DNA from: Shimia thalassica
GTDB lineage: Bacteria > Pseudomonadota > Alphaproteobacteria > Rhodobacterales > Rhodobacteraceae
Reading direction: 5' to 3'
DNA length: 64,000 bases
Assembly: GCF_001458215.1 (NCBI RefSeq)
Contig: NZ_CYTW01000001.1
Span: forward strand, 2,046,001 to 2,110,000
In this document: positions 9,075 through 17,871 of the stretch, in pieces
How positions within the stretch are numbered: position 1 is the stretch's first letter
How the letters are laid out: each line of letters begins with the position of its first letter
The notes under the pieces: generated by a model
What the model saw: the letters and a program-made list of their open reading frames with translations, nothing else
Database searches by the model: none
Told to the model about the DNA's origin: nothing
Translations under genes and position numbers: made by a program

Positions 9075-9647
9075 CTAGGGCGTACGCCGCAGAAACACCA
9101 TGAAATCCAGTGAAATCTGATCTTCCAGAACATCAGGAAAGGCCGTGATCCCGAAATCCGCGCGGGACACGCTGCCGCGGATGCGCAGAACGATCTCGGA
9201 ATTGTCTTCGGGTGCGCCAACCAGCCGTTGAAAGGCGACATCCAGCGTCACCGGACGCGTCACCCCCTTGAGGGTAAGATCACCCGTCACAACGGCCCCT
9301 TTGCCTTTCGCCTTTACGGACCTGCTCAGGAAACGTGCTTCGGGATAGCGGCTGGTGTCTAAAAAATCGCCGCTTTTCAACGCCAGCGATGCAATCGGAT
9401 CGAACACCCGCGCGCGCCCTGTATCGATCGTGACATCCACCGAAGACCGCCCGATGGCGCGCCATTCAATTCGGATGTCCGAGTCCTTGACGGGGAACAC
9501 GCCCTTGGACGGTGTTTCGCTGGTTTTATAAAAAAACTCGACTTTTGAGCGGGTTCCATCCAACTCGTAATGTTGCAGTTCGGCCTGCGCGGTCTGCGCA
9601 AACACAAGCGTCAGGGCAAAAAGCCCGATCCAGAAAAAGCGTACCAT
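9075..9647 (-). CDS. YceI family periplasmic protein
   Basis: Secreted lipocalin-like protein of 190 residues. A cleavable signal peptide is clear at the start (MVRFFWIGLFALTLVFAQ, cleavage near AQAEL). The mature part follows the YceI fold: it opens with a YELDGTRSKVEFFYK strand, has the DITIDTGRA-like middle (VDVTIDTGRARV), the SRYPEARF motif and the LTLKGVTRPVTLDV strand. Family members are thought to bind isoprenoid or other amphiphilic ligands; a ligand for this one cannot be assigned. It is divergent from the second GcvT-type oxidoreductase, 166 bases away. Confidence 0.9.
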   Translation of the reverse strand: MVRFFWIGLFALTLVFAQTAQAELQHYELDGTRSKVEFFYKTSETPSKGVFPVKDSDIRIEWRAIGRSSVDVTIDTGRARVFDPIASLALKSGDFLDTSRYPEARFLSRSVKAKGKGAVVTGDLTLKGVTRPVTLDVAFQRLVGAPEDNSEIVLRIRGSVSRADFGITAFPDVLEDQISLDFMVFLRRTP

Positions 9648-9813
9648 GATCCCGACCCTACCCCATTCTGGCTCTCGACCCAGTCAAACCTCTGTGACAA
9701 AGCCGCACCCCTCGCGGAACAGCGATCCCCACAAGCGACACCTTTTGTCGCAAAGTGACACGCCGACCGGAACTTTCCTGCCAAACTCGCCCCAACAATT
9801 TAGGAGTGCTTAT

Positions 9814-12231
9814 ATGAAAACCACCACGCGCGTAGTCGTCATCGGCGGCGGAGTTGTCGGCTGTTCCGTACTGTATCACCTGACCAAGCTGGGCTGGTCC
9901 GATGTGATGCTTCTGGAGCGGTCAGAGCTGACATCCGGATCAACGTGGCACGCGGCAGGTGGATTTCATACGCTGAACGGCGATACCAATATGGCGGCCC
10001 TTCAGGGCTATACAATCAAGCTTTATAAAGAGCTGGAAGAAATCACCGGCATGTCCTGCGGGTTGCACCATGTGGGCGGCGTGACGCTGGCAGACAATCA
10101 GGAACGGTTCGACATGCTGGTTGCCGAGCGCGCCAAGCACCGGTTTATGGGCCTTGATACCGAAATCGTCACACCGGAAGAAATCAAGAAAATCGCCCCT
10201 GTCACCAATACGGACGGCATCATCGGGGGCTTGTATGATCCGCTTGATGGTCACCTTGACCCGTCCGGCACCACGCATGCCTATGCCAAGGCCGCGCGTA
10301 TGGGGGGCGCAACAATTGAAACCCACTGTATGGTCAAGGAAACCAACCAGCGCCCCGATGGGACATGGGATGTTGTGACCGACAAGGGCACGATCCACGC
10401 CGAGCATATCGTCAATGCGGGCGGTCTCTGGGCGCGCGAAGTGGGGGCAATGGCAGGCGTTTACATGCCTCTGCACCCGATGGAGCATATCTATCTGGTG
10501 ACGGATGAGGTGCCCATGATTGCCGAAATCATTGATGGTGGCGGCGAACACCCGCATGTGATGGACCCCGCCGGCGAAAGCTATTTGCGTCAGGAAGGGC
10601 GCGGTCTTTGTATCGGCTTTTATGAACAACCCTGTAAGCCCTGGGCGGTGGAAGGCACATCCTGGGATTTCGGGCACGAATTGCTGCCCGACAATTTCGA
10701 CAAAATCGAAGATTCGATCGACTTTGCCTATAAACGGTTCCCCGCTTTGGAAGCCGCAGGCATCAAATCGTCTATCCACGGCCCCTTCACCTTTGCCCCT
10801 GACGGCAACCCGCTGGTTGGGCCAGTGCCGGGTATGCGCAACTATTGGTCGGCTTGCGGTGTTATGGCGGGCTTTTCCCAAGGGGGCGGCGTCGGCTTGA
10901 TGCTTGCCCAATGGATGGTCGAAGGTGAATGCGAACGCGACACGATGGCGATGGATATCGCCCGTTTTGGCGACTGGATCACACCCGGCTATACCCTGCC
11001 CAAAGTCATCGAGAATTACCAAAAGCGCTTCTCGGTCTCTTATCCGAACGAAGAACTGCCCGCTGCGCGCCCCTTCCGCACCACGCCGATGTACGACATC
11101 TTTGACAACATGGGCGCAGTCTGGGGCGCACAATACGGGCTTGAGGTCGCGAACTATTTCGCGGAAGGCGACGAGCCACGTTTCGAAACCCCGTCTTTCC
11201 GCCGCTCGAATGCGTTCGAGGCAACCGCCCGCGAAGTAAAGGCGGTGCGCGAGGCTGTCGGCATCAACGAGACGCACAACTTTGGCAAATACCTTGTCAG
11301 TGGCGCAGGCGCGCGTGCGTGGCTGGATCGCATTATGGCCGGACGCGTTCCCAAACCGGGACGCCTGTCCCTGACGCCAATGCTCTCTCCCAAGGGGCGC
11401 CTGATCGGGGATTTCACGATTTCCTGTCTCAGTGAAACAGAGTTCCAGCTGACCGCGTCCTATGGAAGCCAGTCTTATCACATGCGCTGGTTCCAGCAGA
11501 ATCTAGATGACGGTGTCGCCCTGCAAAACATTTCCGACACCCGCAACGGGTTTCAGATCGCCGGCCCAATGGCGCGTGATGTGCTTCAGGCCTGCACACG
11601 GCAAGACATCAGCGACATGAAATTCATGGACGTGCGGCGCATGACGGTTGGCATGGCGGACTGTATTGTGCAGCGGGTGTCCTACACTGGTGATCTTGGA
11701 TATGAGATTTACTGTGACCTGCCCTCTCAACGTGCCCTTTGGGACGTGTTGTGGACCGCGGGACAGCCGCATGGCATGAAGCCATTTGGCATGCGGGCCA
11801 TGATGTCCTTGCGTCTGGACAAGTTCTTTGGGTCATGGCTGTCCGAGTTTTCGCCTGACTATACAGCGGCAGAAACCGGTCTGGACCGCTTCATCAGCTT
11901 CAAGAAAAACACCAGCTTTATCGGTCGCGCCGCGGCAGAGGCCGAACGTGACGCCGGTGCGACCCGCAAGCTTTGCGCATTTGAAGTTGATGCGGTGGAC
12001 GCCGACGTCAACGCCTATGAGCCGATCTGGCTCGACGGGGCGGTTGTGGGCTTTTGCACGTCGGGCGGATACAGCCACCATGCGCAAAAATCCATCGCGC
12101 AGGGGTTCGTCCCAACAGATCGCGCCGTTGAAGGGCTTGAGGTCGAAATCGAAATTCTCGGCTCCATGTGCAAGGCCCGCTTGATCACAACCCCGCTGTT
12201 TGACGAGGACGGATCCCGCATGCGGGGATAA
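9814..12231 (+). CDS. FAD-dependent oxidoreductase with GcvT-like C-terminus, dimethylglycine dehydrogenase type (paralogue 2)
   Basis: 805-residue paralogue of the gene at 5404, with the same plan: DAO flavin domain (VIGGGVVGCSVLYHL), then a GcvT-like folate-binding half. Here the flavin-attachment region is intact as STWHAAGG with His46, so covalent FAD is expected. Also visible are the GHLDPSG segment and a C-terminal SGGYSHHAQKSIAQGFV strand typical of the aminomethyltransferase barrel. The likely role is demethylation of dimethylglycine, sarcosine or a related amine derived from choline or glycine betaine, coupled to methylene-tetrahydrofolate formation in the cytoplasm. Start: ATG 9814 preceded by AGGAG at 9802-9806. 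Longer in-frame starts lie in non-homologous sequence. No folate enzymes are adjacent. Confidence 0.88.
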   Translation: MKTTTRVVVIGGGVVGCSVLYHLTKLGWSDVMLLERSELTSGSTWHAAGGFHTLNGDTNMAALQGYTIKLYKELEEITGMSCGLHHVGGVTLADNQERFDMLVAERAKHRFMGLDTEIVTPEEIKKIAPVTNTDGIIGGLYDPLDGHLDPSGTTHAYAKAARMGGATIETHCMVKETNQRPDGTWDVVTDKGTIHAEHIVNAGGLWAREVGAMAGVYMPLHPMEHIYLVTDEVPMIAEIIDGGGEHPHVMDPAGESYLRQEGRGLCIGFYEQPCKPWAVEGTSWDFGHELLPDNFDKIEDSIDFAYKRFPALEAAGIKSSIHGPFTFAPDGNPLVGPVPGMRNYWSACGVMAGFSQGGGVGLMLAQWMVEGECERDTMAMDIARFGDWITPGYTLPKVIENYQKRFSVSYPNEELPAARPFRTTPMYDIFDNMGAVWGAQYGLEVANYFAEGDEPRFETPSFRRSNAFEATAREVKAVREAVGINETHNFGKYLVSGAGARAWLDRIMAGRVPKPGRLSLTPMLSPKGRLIGDFTISCLSETEFQLTASYGSQSYHMRWFQQNLDDGVALQNISDTRNGFQIAGPMARDVLQACTRQDISDMKFMDVRRMTVGMADCIVQRVSYTGDLGYEIYCDLPSQRALWDVLWTAGQPHGMKPFGMRAMMSLRLDKFFGSWLSEFSPDYTAAETGLDRFISFKKNTSFIGRAAAEAERDAGATRKLCAFEVDAVDADVNAYEPIWLDGAVVGFCTSGGYSHHAQKSIAQGFVPTDRAVEGLEVEIEILGSMCKARLITTPLFDEDGSRMRG

Positions 12232-12320
12232 TCCTTCCCCCTTGGCGATGAGTTTGGCAAAATGCACCTGTTGTGGCCCTTTTCAGGGGGCTGTGACAGG
12301 TGTTTTCATTTGGAGCCGTC

Positions 12321-12923
12321 ATGCTCAATATTCTCATCCTGGCCGCGGGAAAATCATCGCGGATGCGTGGTCGTGACAAGCTGGCCGAAGTGGTCGAAGG
12401 CGCGCCCTTGTTGCGCACCATGGCCCAACGCGCACTGGGAACAGGGTTTCCTGTCTGTGTGGTGTTGGCCCCGCATGACACGACCCGCCACAAAATGATA
12501 AGCGACCTGCCCATCGCCACCATCATCGCAAAAGACGCCGCGCGCGGCATGGCCCATTCCTTGGCCGCCGGCGTGGCCGCGTTGCCCGAGACCTGCACGG
12601 CAGCGATGGTTGTACTGGCGGATATGCCAGAGCTCACGGCGCCTGATCTGGCGCATCTGGCAACAGAATGGGCACACCTTCCCGACGACAGCATATTGCA
12701 GGCCACATCAGAAGACGGCCGCCCCGGCCATCCGGTCATATTTCCGAACACAGTCTTCGATGATTTGACGGAACTGACGGGCGATCAGGGTGCCAAGTCT
12801 GTGATCGCGACGTCACGGGACGTGTTGCACCGAATACCCCTTGCCGGACAACACGCTGTTCTGGACCTGGACACCCCTGAAGCATGGGATTCTTGGCACC
12901 GCACCCAATCCAGCACGGAATAG
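12321..12923 (+). CDS. MobA/MocA-like nucleotidyltransferase
   Basis: NTP-transferase-3 family protein of 200 residues. The nucleotide-binding signature LAAGKSSRMRGRDKL sits right at the N-terminus, and the metal-site segment VVLADMPELTAPDL follows in the middle. Such enzymes transfer CMP or GMP to molybdopterin (MocA or MobA) or act on sugar-like substrates. MocA would fit a cell that also encodes MoaC and MoeA at 54 kb, but no xanthine-dehydrogenase-type gene is adjacent, so the substrate is left open. Start: ATG 12321 with GGAG eight bases ahead. The gene converges on the DUF6270-like gene 16 bases away. Confidence 0.82.
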   Translation: MLNILILAAGKSSRMRGRDKLAEVVEGAPLLRTMAQRALGTGFPVCVVLAPHDTTRHKMISDLPIATIIAKDAARGMAHSLAAGVAALPETCTAAMVVLADMPELTAPDLAHLATEWAHLPDDSILQATSEDGRPGHPVIFPNTVFDDLTELTGDQGAKSVIATSRDVLHRIPLAGQHAVLDLDTPEAWDSWHRTQSSTE

Positions 12924-12939
12924 CCCAAGCCGGAATTTG

Positions 12940-13677
12940 CTATGCAGATTTCGCGAGGTTCGCCGCCATCCGCCGCCTAAGCTCATCCACGAAATACCGA
13001 TAGGTCTCTTCAGAGTAATGAAACGGGGCGGATCCCCACTTGTGGTCCGGATCCACCGTTATGCGATCCGCCGGATAGCGGATCATCGCCTCTTCCCCGA
13101 AGGTAGTTTCAAGAGCATCATAGGCTTTGGCCAGATATCTATTCATCTTGTCAATTCTCTCTTGACTATAAGGCCCCGGCACCTGCGGAAAGACGAAATA
13201 CAAACAGTTCACGTAGACCTTGATGCCCTTATTCGCCTTCAAAACGGCTGCAACCTTGGCCAATCCTTGCGCCCAGAGATCACGGTAGGCCATCGAGGTG
13301 TTCGACACCGCGCGTTCAGGCTTGAAGCGCGCATTTTTGGCGACCTTCCCATACTCGGCCGATAGCGTATGGGATGCGCCGTCTTCGAAAAGGTTTAGCC
13401 GAAACCGGTCATCCACCAGATCAATCACCACAGCCCCGGACGCATAATTCGCGGCCAACGCCAGAAAGGATTTATCCATATCCGCCCGCACCATGCGCTT
13501 TTGAAAAGAGGACTGGATACCGTCCAGAATATCCGTGTCGACAAGAGGCTTCCCAGCCAGAGACGCAAAACTGGTCCGCGCAAGATAGGATTTCAAATCA
13601 AAATCTTTGGCAAAGTCAAAGTCAAAAGCATCACGTGTTGCGCAACTGCCTAATATATAAACAGGGAACTGGGTCAT
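12940..13677 (-). CDS. DUF6270-like protein, function unknown
   Basis: 245-residue protein that I match by memory to the DUF6270 family. Visible hallmarks are the opening YILGSCATRDAF, the SYLARTSFASL stretch, FQKRMV, the VIDLVDDRF strand, and the C-terminal HKWGSAPFHYSEETY. The early Gly-Ser-Cys and late His-containing motif vaguely recall SGNH hydrolases, but I would not assign an activity. Family members are often found near cell-surface polysaccharide genes; none is present here. ATG 13677 is preferred because GGAAAG lies upstream; two longer starts exist. It lies 190 bases downstream of tRNA-Leu on the same strand and looks slightly less GC-rich than its neighbours (by eye, not counted), so acquisition next to the tRNA is possible. 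Confidence 0.7.
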   Translation of the reverse strand: MTQFPVYILGSCATRDAFDFDFAKDFDLKSYLARTSFASLAGKPLVDTDILDGIQSSFQKRMVRADMDKSFLALAANYASGAVVIDLVDDRFRLNLFEDGASHTLSAEYGKVAKNARFKPERAVSNTSMAYRDLWAQGLAKVAAVLKANKGIKVYVNCLYFVFPQVPGPYSQERIDKMNRYLAKAYDALETTFGEEAMIRYPADRITVDPDHKWGSAPFHYSEETYRYFVDELRRRMAANLAKSA

Positions 13678-13867
13678 AAAATGACTTTCCATTCGAAAAG
13701 CGTGATTTGCAATAAGACACGCCATAAATACCCGTCGCTTTCTTGGGATTCAATGACTTGTGCCTGTTTGCGAGACAGCTTTGCAAGACAGAGCCTTCTC
13801 TGAAAAACGGATCACACAGAACTTGGGTAAAACCGGTTCTTTTGTCCACTGTTTTAAAGGAAAGTAG

Positions 13868-13953
13868 TGGTACCCAAGGCCGGACTCGAACCGGCACGCC
13901 CGTTAAGGCGGGGGATTTTGAATCCCCTGCGTCTACCATTCCGCCACTTGGGC
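13868..13953 (-). tRNA. tRNA-Leu (anticodon CAA)
   Basis: Read on the minus strand, the acceptor arm GCCCAAG pairs with CTTGGGT ahead of discriminator A and an encoded CCA. The anticodon stem GGGGA/TCCCC closes a seven-base loop TTCAAAA, giving anticodon CAA (reads UUG). A long variable arm (about CGCCTTAACGGGCG) marks a class II tRNA, and the T arm GCCGGTTCGAGTCCGGC is standard. Confidence 0.97.
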
Positions 13954-14125
13954 CCTTCAGCAGTCCTTTGAGTTCAAAGGCTTGCATCGAGGTGTTGATG
14001 CGATTTGCAGCGACGTAGTAGATTCCGTTCGCCTCGCCAACGCCGCGGAACTTAGCTGCAAACTTCACCAGTGAAAAGATCGAAAACGCACGGTTTTGCA
14101 TTTTTCCGAAAGTCACCAAGTCTGC

Positions 14126-15478
14126 CTAGAACATCACCGCGACCAACCATAGCGTGACCGATGGAAACAGCAGCAAGATGACCACGCGTACCAGGTCTGA
14201 AACGACAAACGGCGCCACGCCCGCATAGGTGCGCGACATTGGGATGTCACCCGCTACGCCATTGATGATAAACAGGTTTAACCCAACTGGCGGGGTGATC
14301 AGACCGACTTCGACCACGATCAATGCCAGAATTCCGAACCAGATTGCGGTCTGTTCCGCACCAAGGCCAAAGTCCAGCACTTCGATCACGGGCAGAAAGA
14401 TCGGCACCGTCAACAGGATCATCGACAGGCTGTCCATGACACAGCCGAACGCAAGATAGGCCAGCAACATCACGACCAGCACCATCATCGGCACAAACCC
14501 TGCCTGAGACACCCAATTTGCCAAAAGGTCGGGCGCGCGCGTCAATGCGAGGAACCCTTTGAAAAGCTCTGCGCCCAGCAGAATGAAAAAGATCATGGCC
14601 GTCGCTTTGGCCGTTTCCAGAATGGCGCTTTTGAAGCCCTCCAGATCAAGCCGACCTGCCAGAATGCCGTATAGAGCGGTCGCAACCGCCCCAAAGGCCG
14701 CGGCCTCGTTCGGTGTGAACAGGGCCTGTGGCCCCGGCTTGGCCCAGTTCCAGTCGCCGACGATGCCACCCATGGTCAATCCGAAGATAACGATCACGGG
14801 CCATGTCGCACCAAGCGTGCGCAGCCTTTCGCGAAACCCGACACGTGGCGCCGTTGTGGCGCTGTCTGGTCTCAGCCGCACATAAACCGCAACGGTGATG
14901 ATATATCCCAAAGCCGCCAGAAGCCCCGGTATCAGGGCAGCCATGAACATTTTCACGATATTCTGCTCGGCCATGATGGCGTAAATCACCAGAATGATTG
15001 ACGGCGGGATCAGAATGCCCAACGTGCCGCCAGCGGCCAAAACCCCCGTCGACAGAGCATCGGAATAGCCGCGCTTGCGCATTTCCGGCAGGGCCACCTG
15101 CCCCATTGTCGATGCGGTTGCCAGAGATGAGCCGCAGATCGCGCCAAATCCGGCGCAGGCCCCGACCGATGCCATGGCAATCCCGCCCTTGCGGTGGCCT
15201 AACCAATCGCTGGCCGCGCGAAACAGGGCCGCAGACATACCGGTGCGCGTTGCAAACTGCCCCATGAGCAGGAACAGCGGCACAATCGACAGGCTTTGTG
15301 TTGAAAACGTTTCATATGTCATGGTTTTCAACTGGGCCATCGGCGCATTTGGCGTGCCCAGAACGTACCAGCTTCCGAAAAAGCCCGTCATGGCCATGGC
15401 AAGCGCGATGGGAACGCGCAGGAAAATACCCACCAACATGAAGCCAAAGGCGGTCAACGCCAGCAAAAGACCACTCAT
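14126..15478 (-). CDS. dctM: TRAP transporter large permease (DctM)
   Basis: Large membrane subunit of a tripartite ATP-independent periplasmic transporter, 450 residues with about 12 to 13 hydrophobic helices. DctM features include the opening LLLALTAFGFMLVGIFLRVPIALAMA, the glycine-rich ATASTMGQVALPEM, GILIPPSIILVIYAI and the C-terminal VGLITPPVGLNLFI. It uses the sodium or proton gradient to import an organic acid delivered by a binding protein. ATG 15478 overlaps the stop of the small permease (ATGA), so the two are translationally coupled. No DctP binding-protein gene is found on either side, which leaves the substrate unknown. Confidence 0.93.
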   Translation of the reverse strand: MSGLLLALTAFGFMLVGIFLRVPIALAMAMTGFFGSWYVLGTPNAPMAQLKTMTYETFSTQSLSIVPLFLLMGQFATRTGMSAALFRAASDWLGHRKGGIAMASVGACAGFGAICGSSLATASTMGQVALPEMRKRGYSDALSTGVLAAGGTLGILIPPSIILVIYAIMAEQNIVKMFMAALIPGLLAALGYIITVAVYVRLRPDSATTAPRVGFRERLRTLGATWPVIVIFGLTMGGIVGDWNWAKPGPQALFTPNEAAAFGAVATALYGILAGRLDLEGFKSAILETAKATAMIFFILLGAELFKGFLALTRAPDLLANWVSQAGFVPMMVLVVMLLAYLAFGCVMDSLSMILLTVPIFLPVIEVLDFGLGAEQTAIWFGILALIVVEVGLITPPVGLNLFIINGVAGDIPMSRTYAGVAPFVVSDLVRVVILLLFPSVTLWLVAVMF

Positions 15479-16059
15479 ACCGTGCCCTCCTGCCCGTCCA
15501 GCACCCAATTAAGGCTGCGCCATATCGTGTAAAGGGAAACGATCACAAACAGACCGGCCGCAACCAGCGCAGCGCTGTAGAGAATCCAGACTGGGATTTG
15601 CAGCTCGTAGGTGGTTTCGGGATAAAATGGTTTATAGCCCATGCCCAAAGCATCGCGCAGCGCATCACTGCCATAGGGGAACTTTTCCCCGAACCCGAGC
15701 CACAGCTGGCGCAGGATGATGACAGAGGCAATCGCAATCAGACAATCCCCAACACCCCCCAGCACGGCCTGCACACGCTTTGGCAAATGAGAGGTCAGGA
15801 TATCGACGGTGACATGTCCACGTTTCAACTGACACAGCGGAAGAAACGAGAAAACCGCCAAGGCACAGCCATTGGCGACCAGCTCGTAATCCCCGGGCAC
15901 CGGCCCCAGCCCGTAACCGGTAAACATACGTCCGACAATCGAGACAACGGTCATGACAGCCATCGCCGTTAACACAAGGCCACCGCCATAGGCCAACCAC
16001 CGGCATGCCGCCTCGATGACGCGGCCCACTGTGTGTTCTGCTCGTTTTGCGAGTGCCAT
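15475..16059 (-). CDS. dctQ: TRAP transporter small permease (DctQ)
   Basis: Small membrane subunit, 194 residues with four hydrophobic helices, partner of the DctM protein directly downstream (four-base ATGA overlap). Family features are the GRMFTGYGLGPVPGDYELV segment after the first helix, the PLCQLKRGHVTVDIL motif between helices two and three, and the ELQIPVWILYSAALVAAG segment before the last helix. The N-terminal MALAKRAEHTVGRVIEAACRW is cytoplasmic-like. The ribosome binding site is weak. The sequence upstream to the DedA gene (about 190 bases) contains no binding-protein gene. Confidence 0.92.
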   Translation of the reverse strand: MALAKRAEHTVGRVIEAACRWLAYGGGLVLTAMAVMTVVSIVGRMFTGYGLGPVPGDYELVANGCALAVFSFLPLCQLKRGHVTVDILTSHLPKRVQAVLGGVGDCLIAIASVIILRQLWLGFGEKFPYGSDALRDALGMGYKPFYPETTYELQIPVWILYSAALVAAGLFVIVSLYTIWRSLNWVLDGQEGTV

Positions 16060-16248
16060 TTTCGAATTTACCCGTGCGCGACTGGCGTTTTTATGCGTTT
16101 ACAGGGGGATCATCCAAGGCTGCAACCGTCTTGTGCCCATATTCAGGGCTTTGCCTTTCTCGGGGAACATGAGAAAAGCCTCGATAAGACTGTGATCCGG
16201 GGGCATCCCCGCTTTGTCCCCAACCTTCTCGAGGCAGGCACGAGAGAG

Positions 16249-16827
16249 ATGATACAACGACTTTATAACTGGACCATGAGTCTGGCCGAGCATCCCAACG
16301 CGCTTTGGGCTTTGGCACTTGTAAGCTTTGTGGAAAGCTCATTCTTTCCCATTCCACCAGATGTGTTGATGATCCCGATGATCATTGCCCGCCCGAACCG
16401 GGCCTGGTTGATTGCGACCGTTGCATTGGTGGCGTCTGTCTTGGGCGGATTGCTGGGCTATGCGATTGGCGCCTTTGCCTTTGAACAAATTGGCCAACCT
16501 ATTCTGGAAAGCCTTGGCAAAGGCGACGCTGTTGCAGAGTTCAACACGCGGTTTAACGACTTTGGTTTCTGGGCCGTGCTGGGTGCAGGCATCACGCCCT
16601 TCCCGTTCAAAGTCATCACGATCATGTCGGGGTGGACTGGTATGCCTTTGGGCGTGTTCATCGCTACATCGATTATCGCACGCGCCATCCGGTTTTACCT
16701 TGTAGCCGGTTTGTTGTGGAAATTCGGCTCACCCATTCGTGATTTCATCGAAAAACGTCTTGGGCTTGTCACCACCATCTTCTTGGTGCTTTTGTTCGGC
16801 GGATTTCTGTTGGTGAGGTACCTATGA
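16249..16827 (+). CDS. DedA/YqaA family membrane protein (VTT domain)
   Basis: Integral inner-membrane protein of 192 residues belonging to the DedA/SNARE-associated (VTT) group, probably closest to YqaA. Seen are the ESSFFPIPPDVLMIPMI motif near the start, GGLLGYAIGAF, and the amphipathic F(W)AVLGAGITPFPFKVITIMSG region containing the conserved Pro and Lys. DedA proteins are linked to undecaprenyl-phosphate or phospholipid flipping; the exact role of the YqaA branch is unsettled. Start: ATG 16249 preceded by GAGAGAG. It overlaps the dsbB start by ATGA, so both envelope genes form one operon. Confidence 0.88.
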   Translation: MIQRLYNWTMSLAEHPNALWALALVSFVESSFFPIPPDVLMIPMIIARPNRAWLIATVALVASVLGGLLGYAIGAFAFEQIGQPILESLGKGDAVAEFNTRFNDFGFWAVLGAGITPFPFKVITIMSGWTGMPLGVFIATSIIARAIRFYLVAGLLWKFGSPIRDFIEKRLGLVTTIFLVLLFGGFLLVRYL

Positions 16828-17300
16828 TCCTTTCGCGCCGCTTTATGATTCTTTGCCTGACCGGGTTTTCAGTTTTTTCGATCCTCGGGGCATGGTTCTT
16901 TCAATACGGCATGGGGCTCGCGCCTTGCCAGATGTGTTTCTACCAGCGCTATCCCCATTGGGTGGCGGCGTTTTTTGGGGCCTTGGCCTTTGCTTTTGGC
17001 AATCGCGTCTGGTGCTATCTGGCGGGTTTGAGCGCGCTGGCCACATCGCTAGTCGGGTTTTATCACTCTGGCATTGAACGCAAATGGTGGCTGGGGCCGG
17101 AATCCTGCACCAGCCGCGGCCAGCTCGACACCTCTAACCTGTTGAGCATGGATGGTGGCGGCGTTGCGCTGTGTGACGAAATTCCGTGGGATATTTTCGG
17201 GATCACAATGGCCAACCTCAATGCGGTTGGGTCCCTGGTTGTGGCCGGTCTCTGGATTTGGGTGGCCCATCAACCAAAAGAAGGCCGCAAGGTCTTTTAA
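16824..17300 (+). CDS. dsbB: disulfide bond formation protein B
   Basis: Inner-membrane quinone reductase that reoxidises the periplasmic thiol oxidase DsbA. The 158-residue protein has four hydrophobic helices. The first redox pair is CQMC (in APCQMCFYQRYPH), the alphaproteobacterial form of the CxxC site, and the second loop carries Cys in GPESCTS and ALCDEIPW. The arginine expected for quinone binding is in YQRYPH. It is translationally coupled to the DedA-family gene by a four-base overlap. It converges on the Lrp-type gene 27 bases away. Confidence 0.93.
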   Translation: MILSRRFMILCLTGFSVFSILGAWFFQYGMGLAPCQMCFYQRYPHWVAAFFGALAFAFGNRVWCYLAGLSALATSLVGFYHSGIERKWWLGPESCTSRGQLDTSNLLSMDGGGVALCDEIPWDIFGITMANLNAVGSLVVAGLWIWVAHQPKEGRKVF

Positions 17301-17327
17301 CGCCTGTAAGGCGGTCTGAACCCCGCC

Positions 17328-17753
17328 TTACCCTGCTTTGCGCGTGGCCAGCAAAAGGTTCGTTTCGCTGGTGCTGACGCCTTCGAACTTGCGGATGCGG
17401 CCCAGAACATCATCCAGCTCTTCCAGTGTCGCCGTTCCCAGTTCGACAATAATGTCCCAACGACCATTCGTCGAATGAATGGCGCGCACGGCTGGCAATC
17501 CGCTCAACTGACGCGTGACACGGTCTGCGCCGCGCCCTTCGATGCCGATCATCATCAGACCGCGCACCGCGTCTCGATGGGCATCCTCTTTCAATACCAC
17601 GGTAAAGCCGACGATATCCCCCCGCTCGCGCAGGCGTTCAATCCGGCCCCGCACCGTTGTGCGCGACACGCCCAGAAGAATCGCGAGATCCGACAAAGAC
17701 GCACGTGCATCGTGCCGTAGTGCCGAAATCAATTTTCGATCCAAATCATCCAT
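17328..17753 (-). CDS. Lrp/AsnC family transcriptional regulator
   Basis: Regulator of 141 residues with an N-terminal winged helix (DDLDRKLISALRHDARASLSDLAILLGVSRTTVRGRIERL) and a C-terminal RAM/ligand-binding domain ending in a GVSTSETNLLLA strand. Members of this family sense amino acids. The gene is divergent from the arginase operon with 118 bases between the starts, so the simplest inference is that it controls that operon in response to arginine, ornithine or proline. A TTGATCAA palindrome at 17776-17783 lies in this gap and could be part of an operator. Confidence 0.9.
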   Translation of the reverse strand: MDDLDRKLISALRHDARASLSDLAILLGVSRTTVRGRIERLRERGDIVGFTVVLKEDAHRDAVRGLMMIGIEGRGADRVTRQLSGLPAVRAIHSTNGRWDIIVELGTATLEELDDVLGRIRKFEGVSTSETNLLLATRKAG

Positions 17754-17871
17754 TTTGAAACTTTACCCGTTCACTTTGATCAATTCACACCCGTAATGGA
17801 CAATTTGAGGGGTGCAAATCAACACATTTCGAAATCATTTTTGTGATGACACATAATGCGGCGGACAAAAC

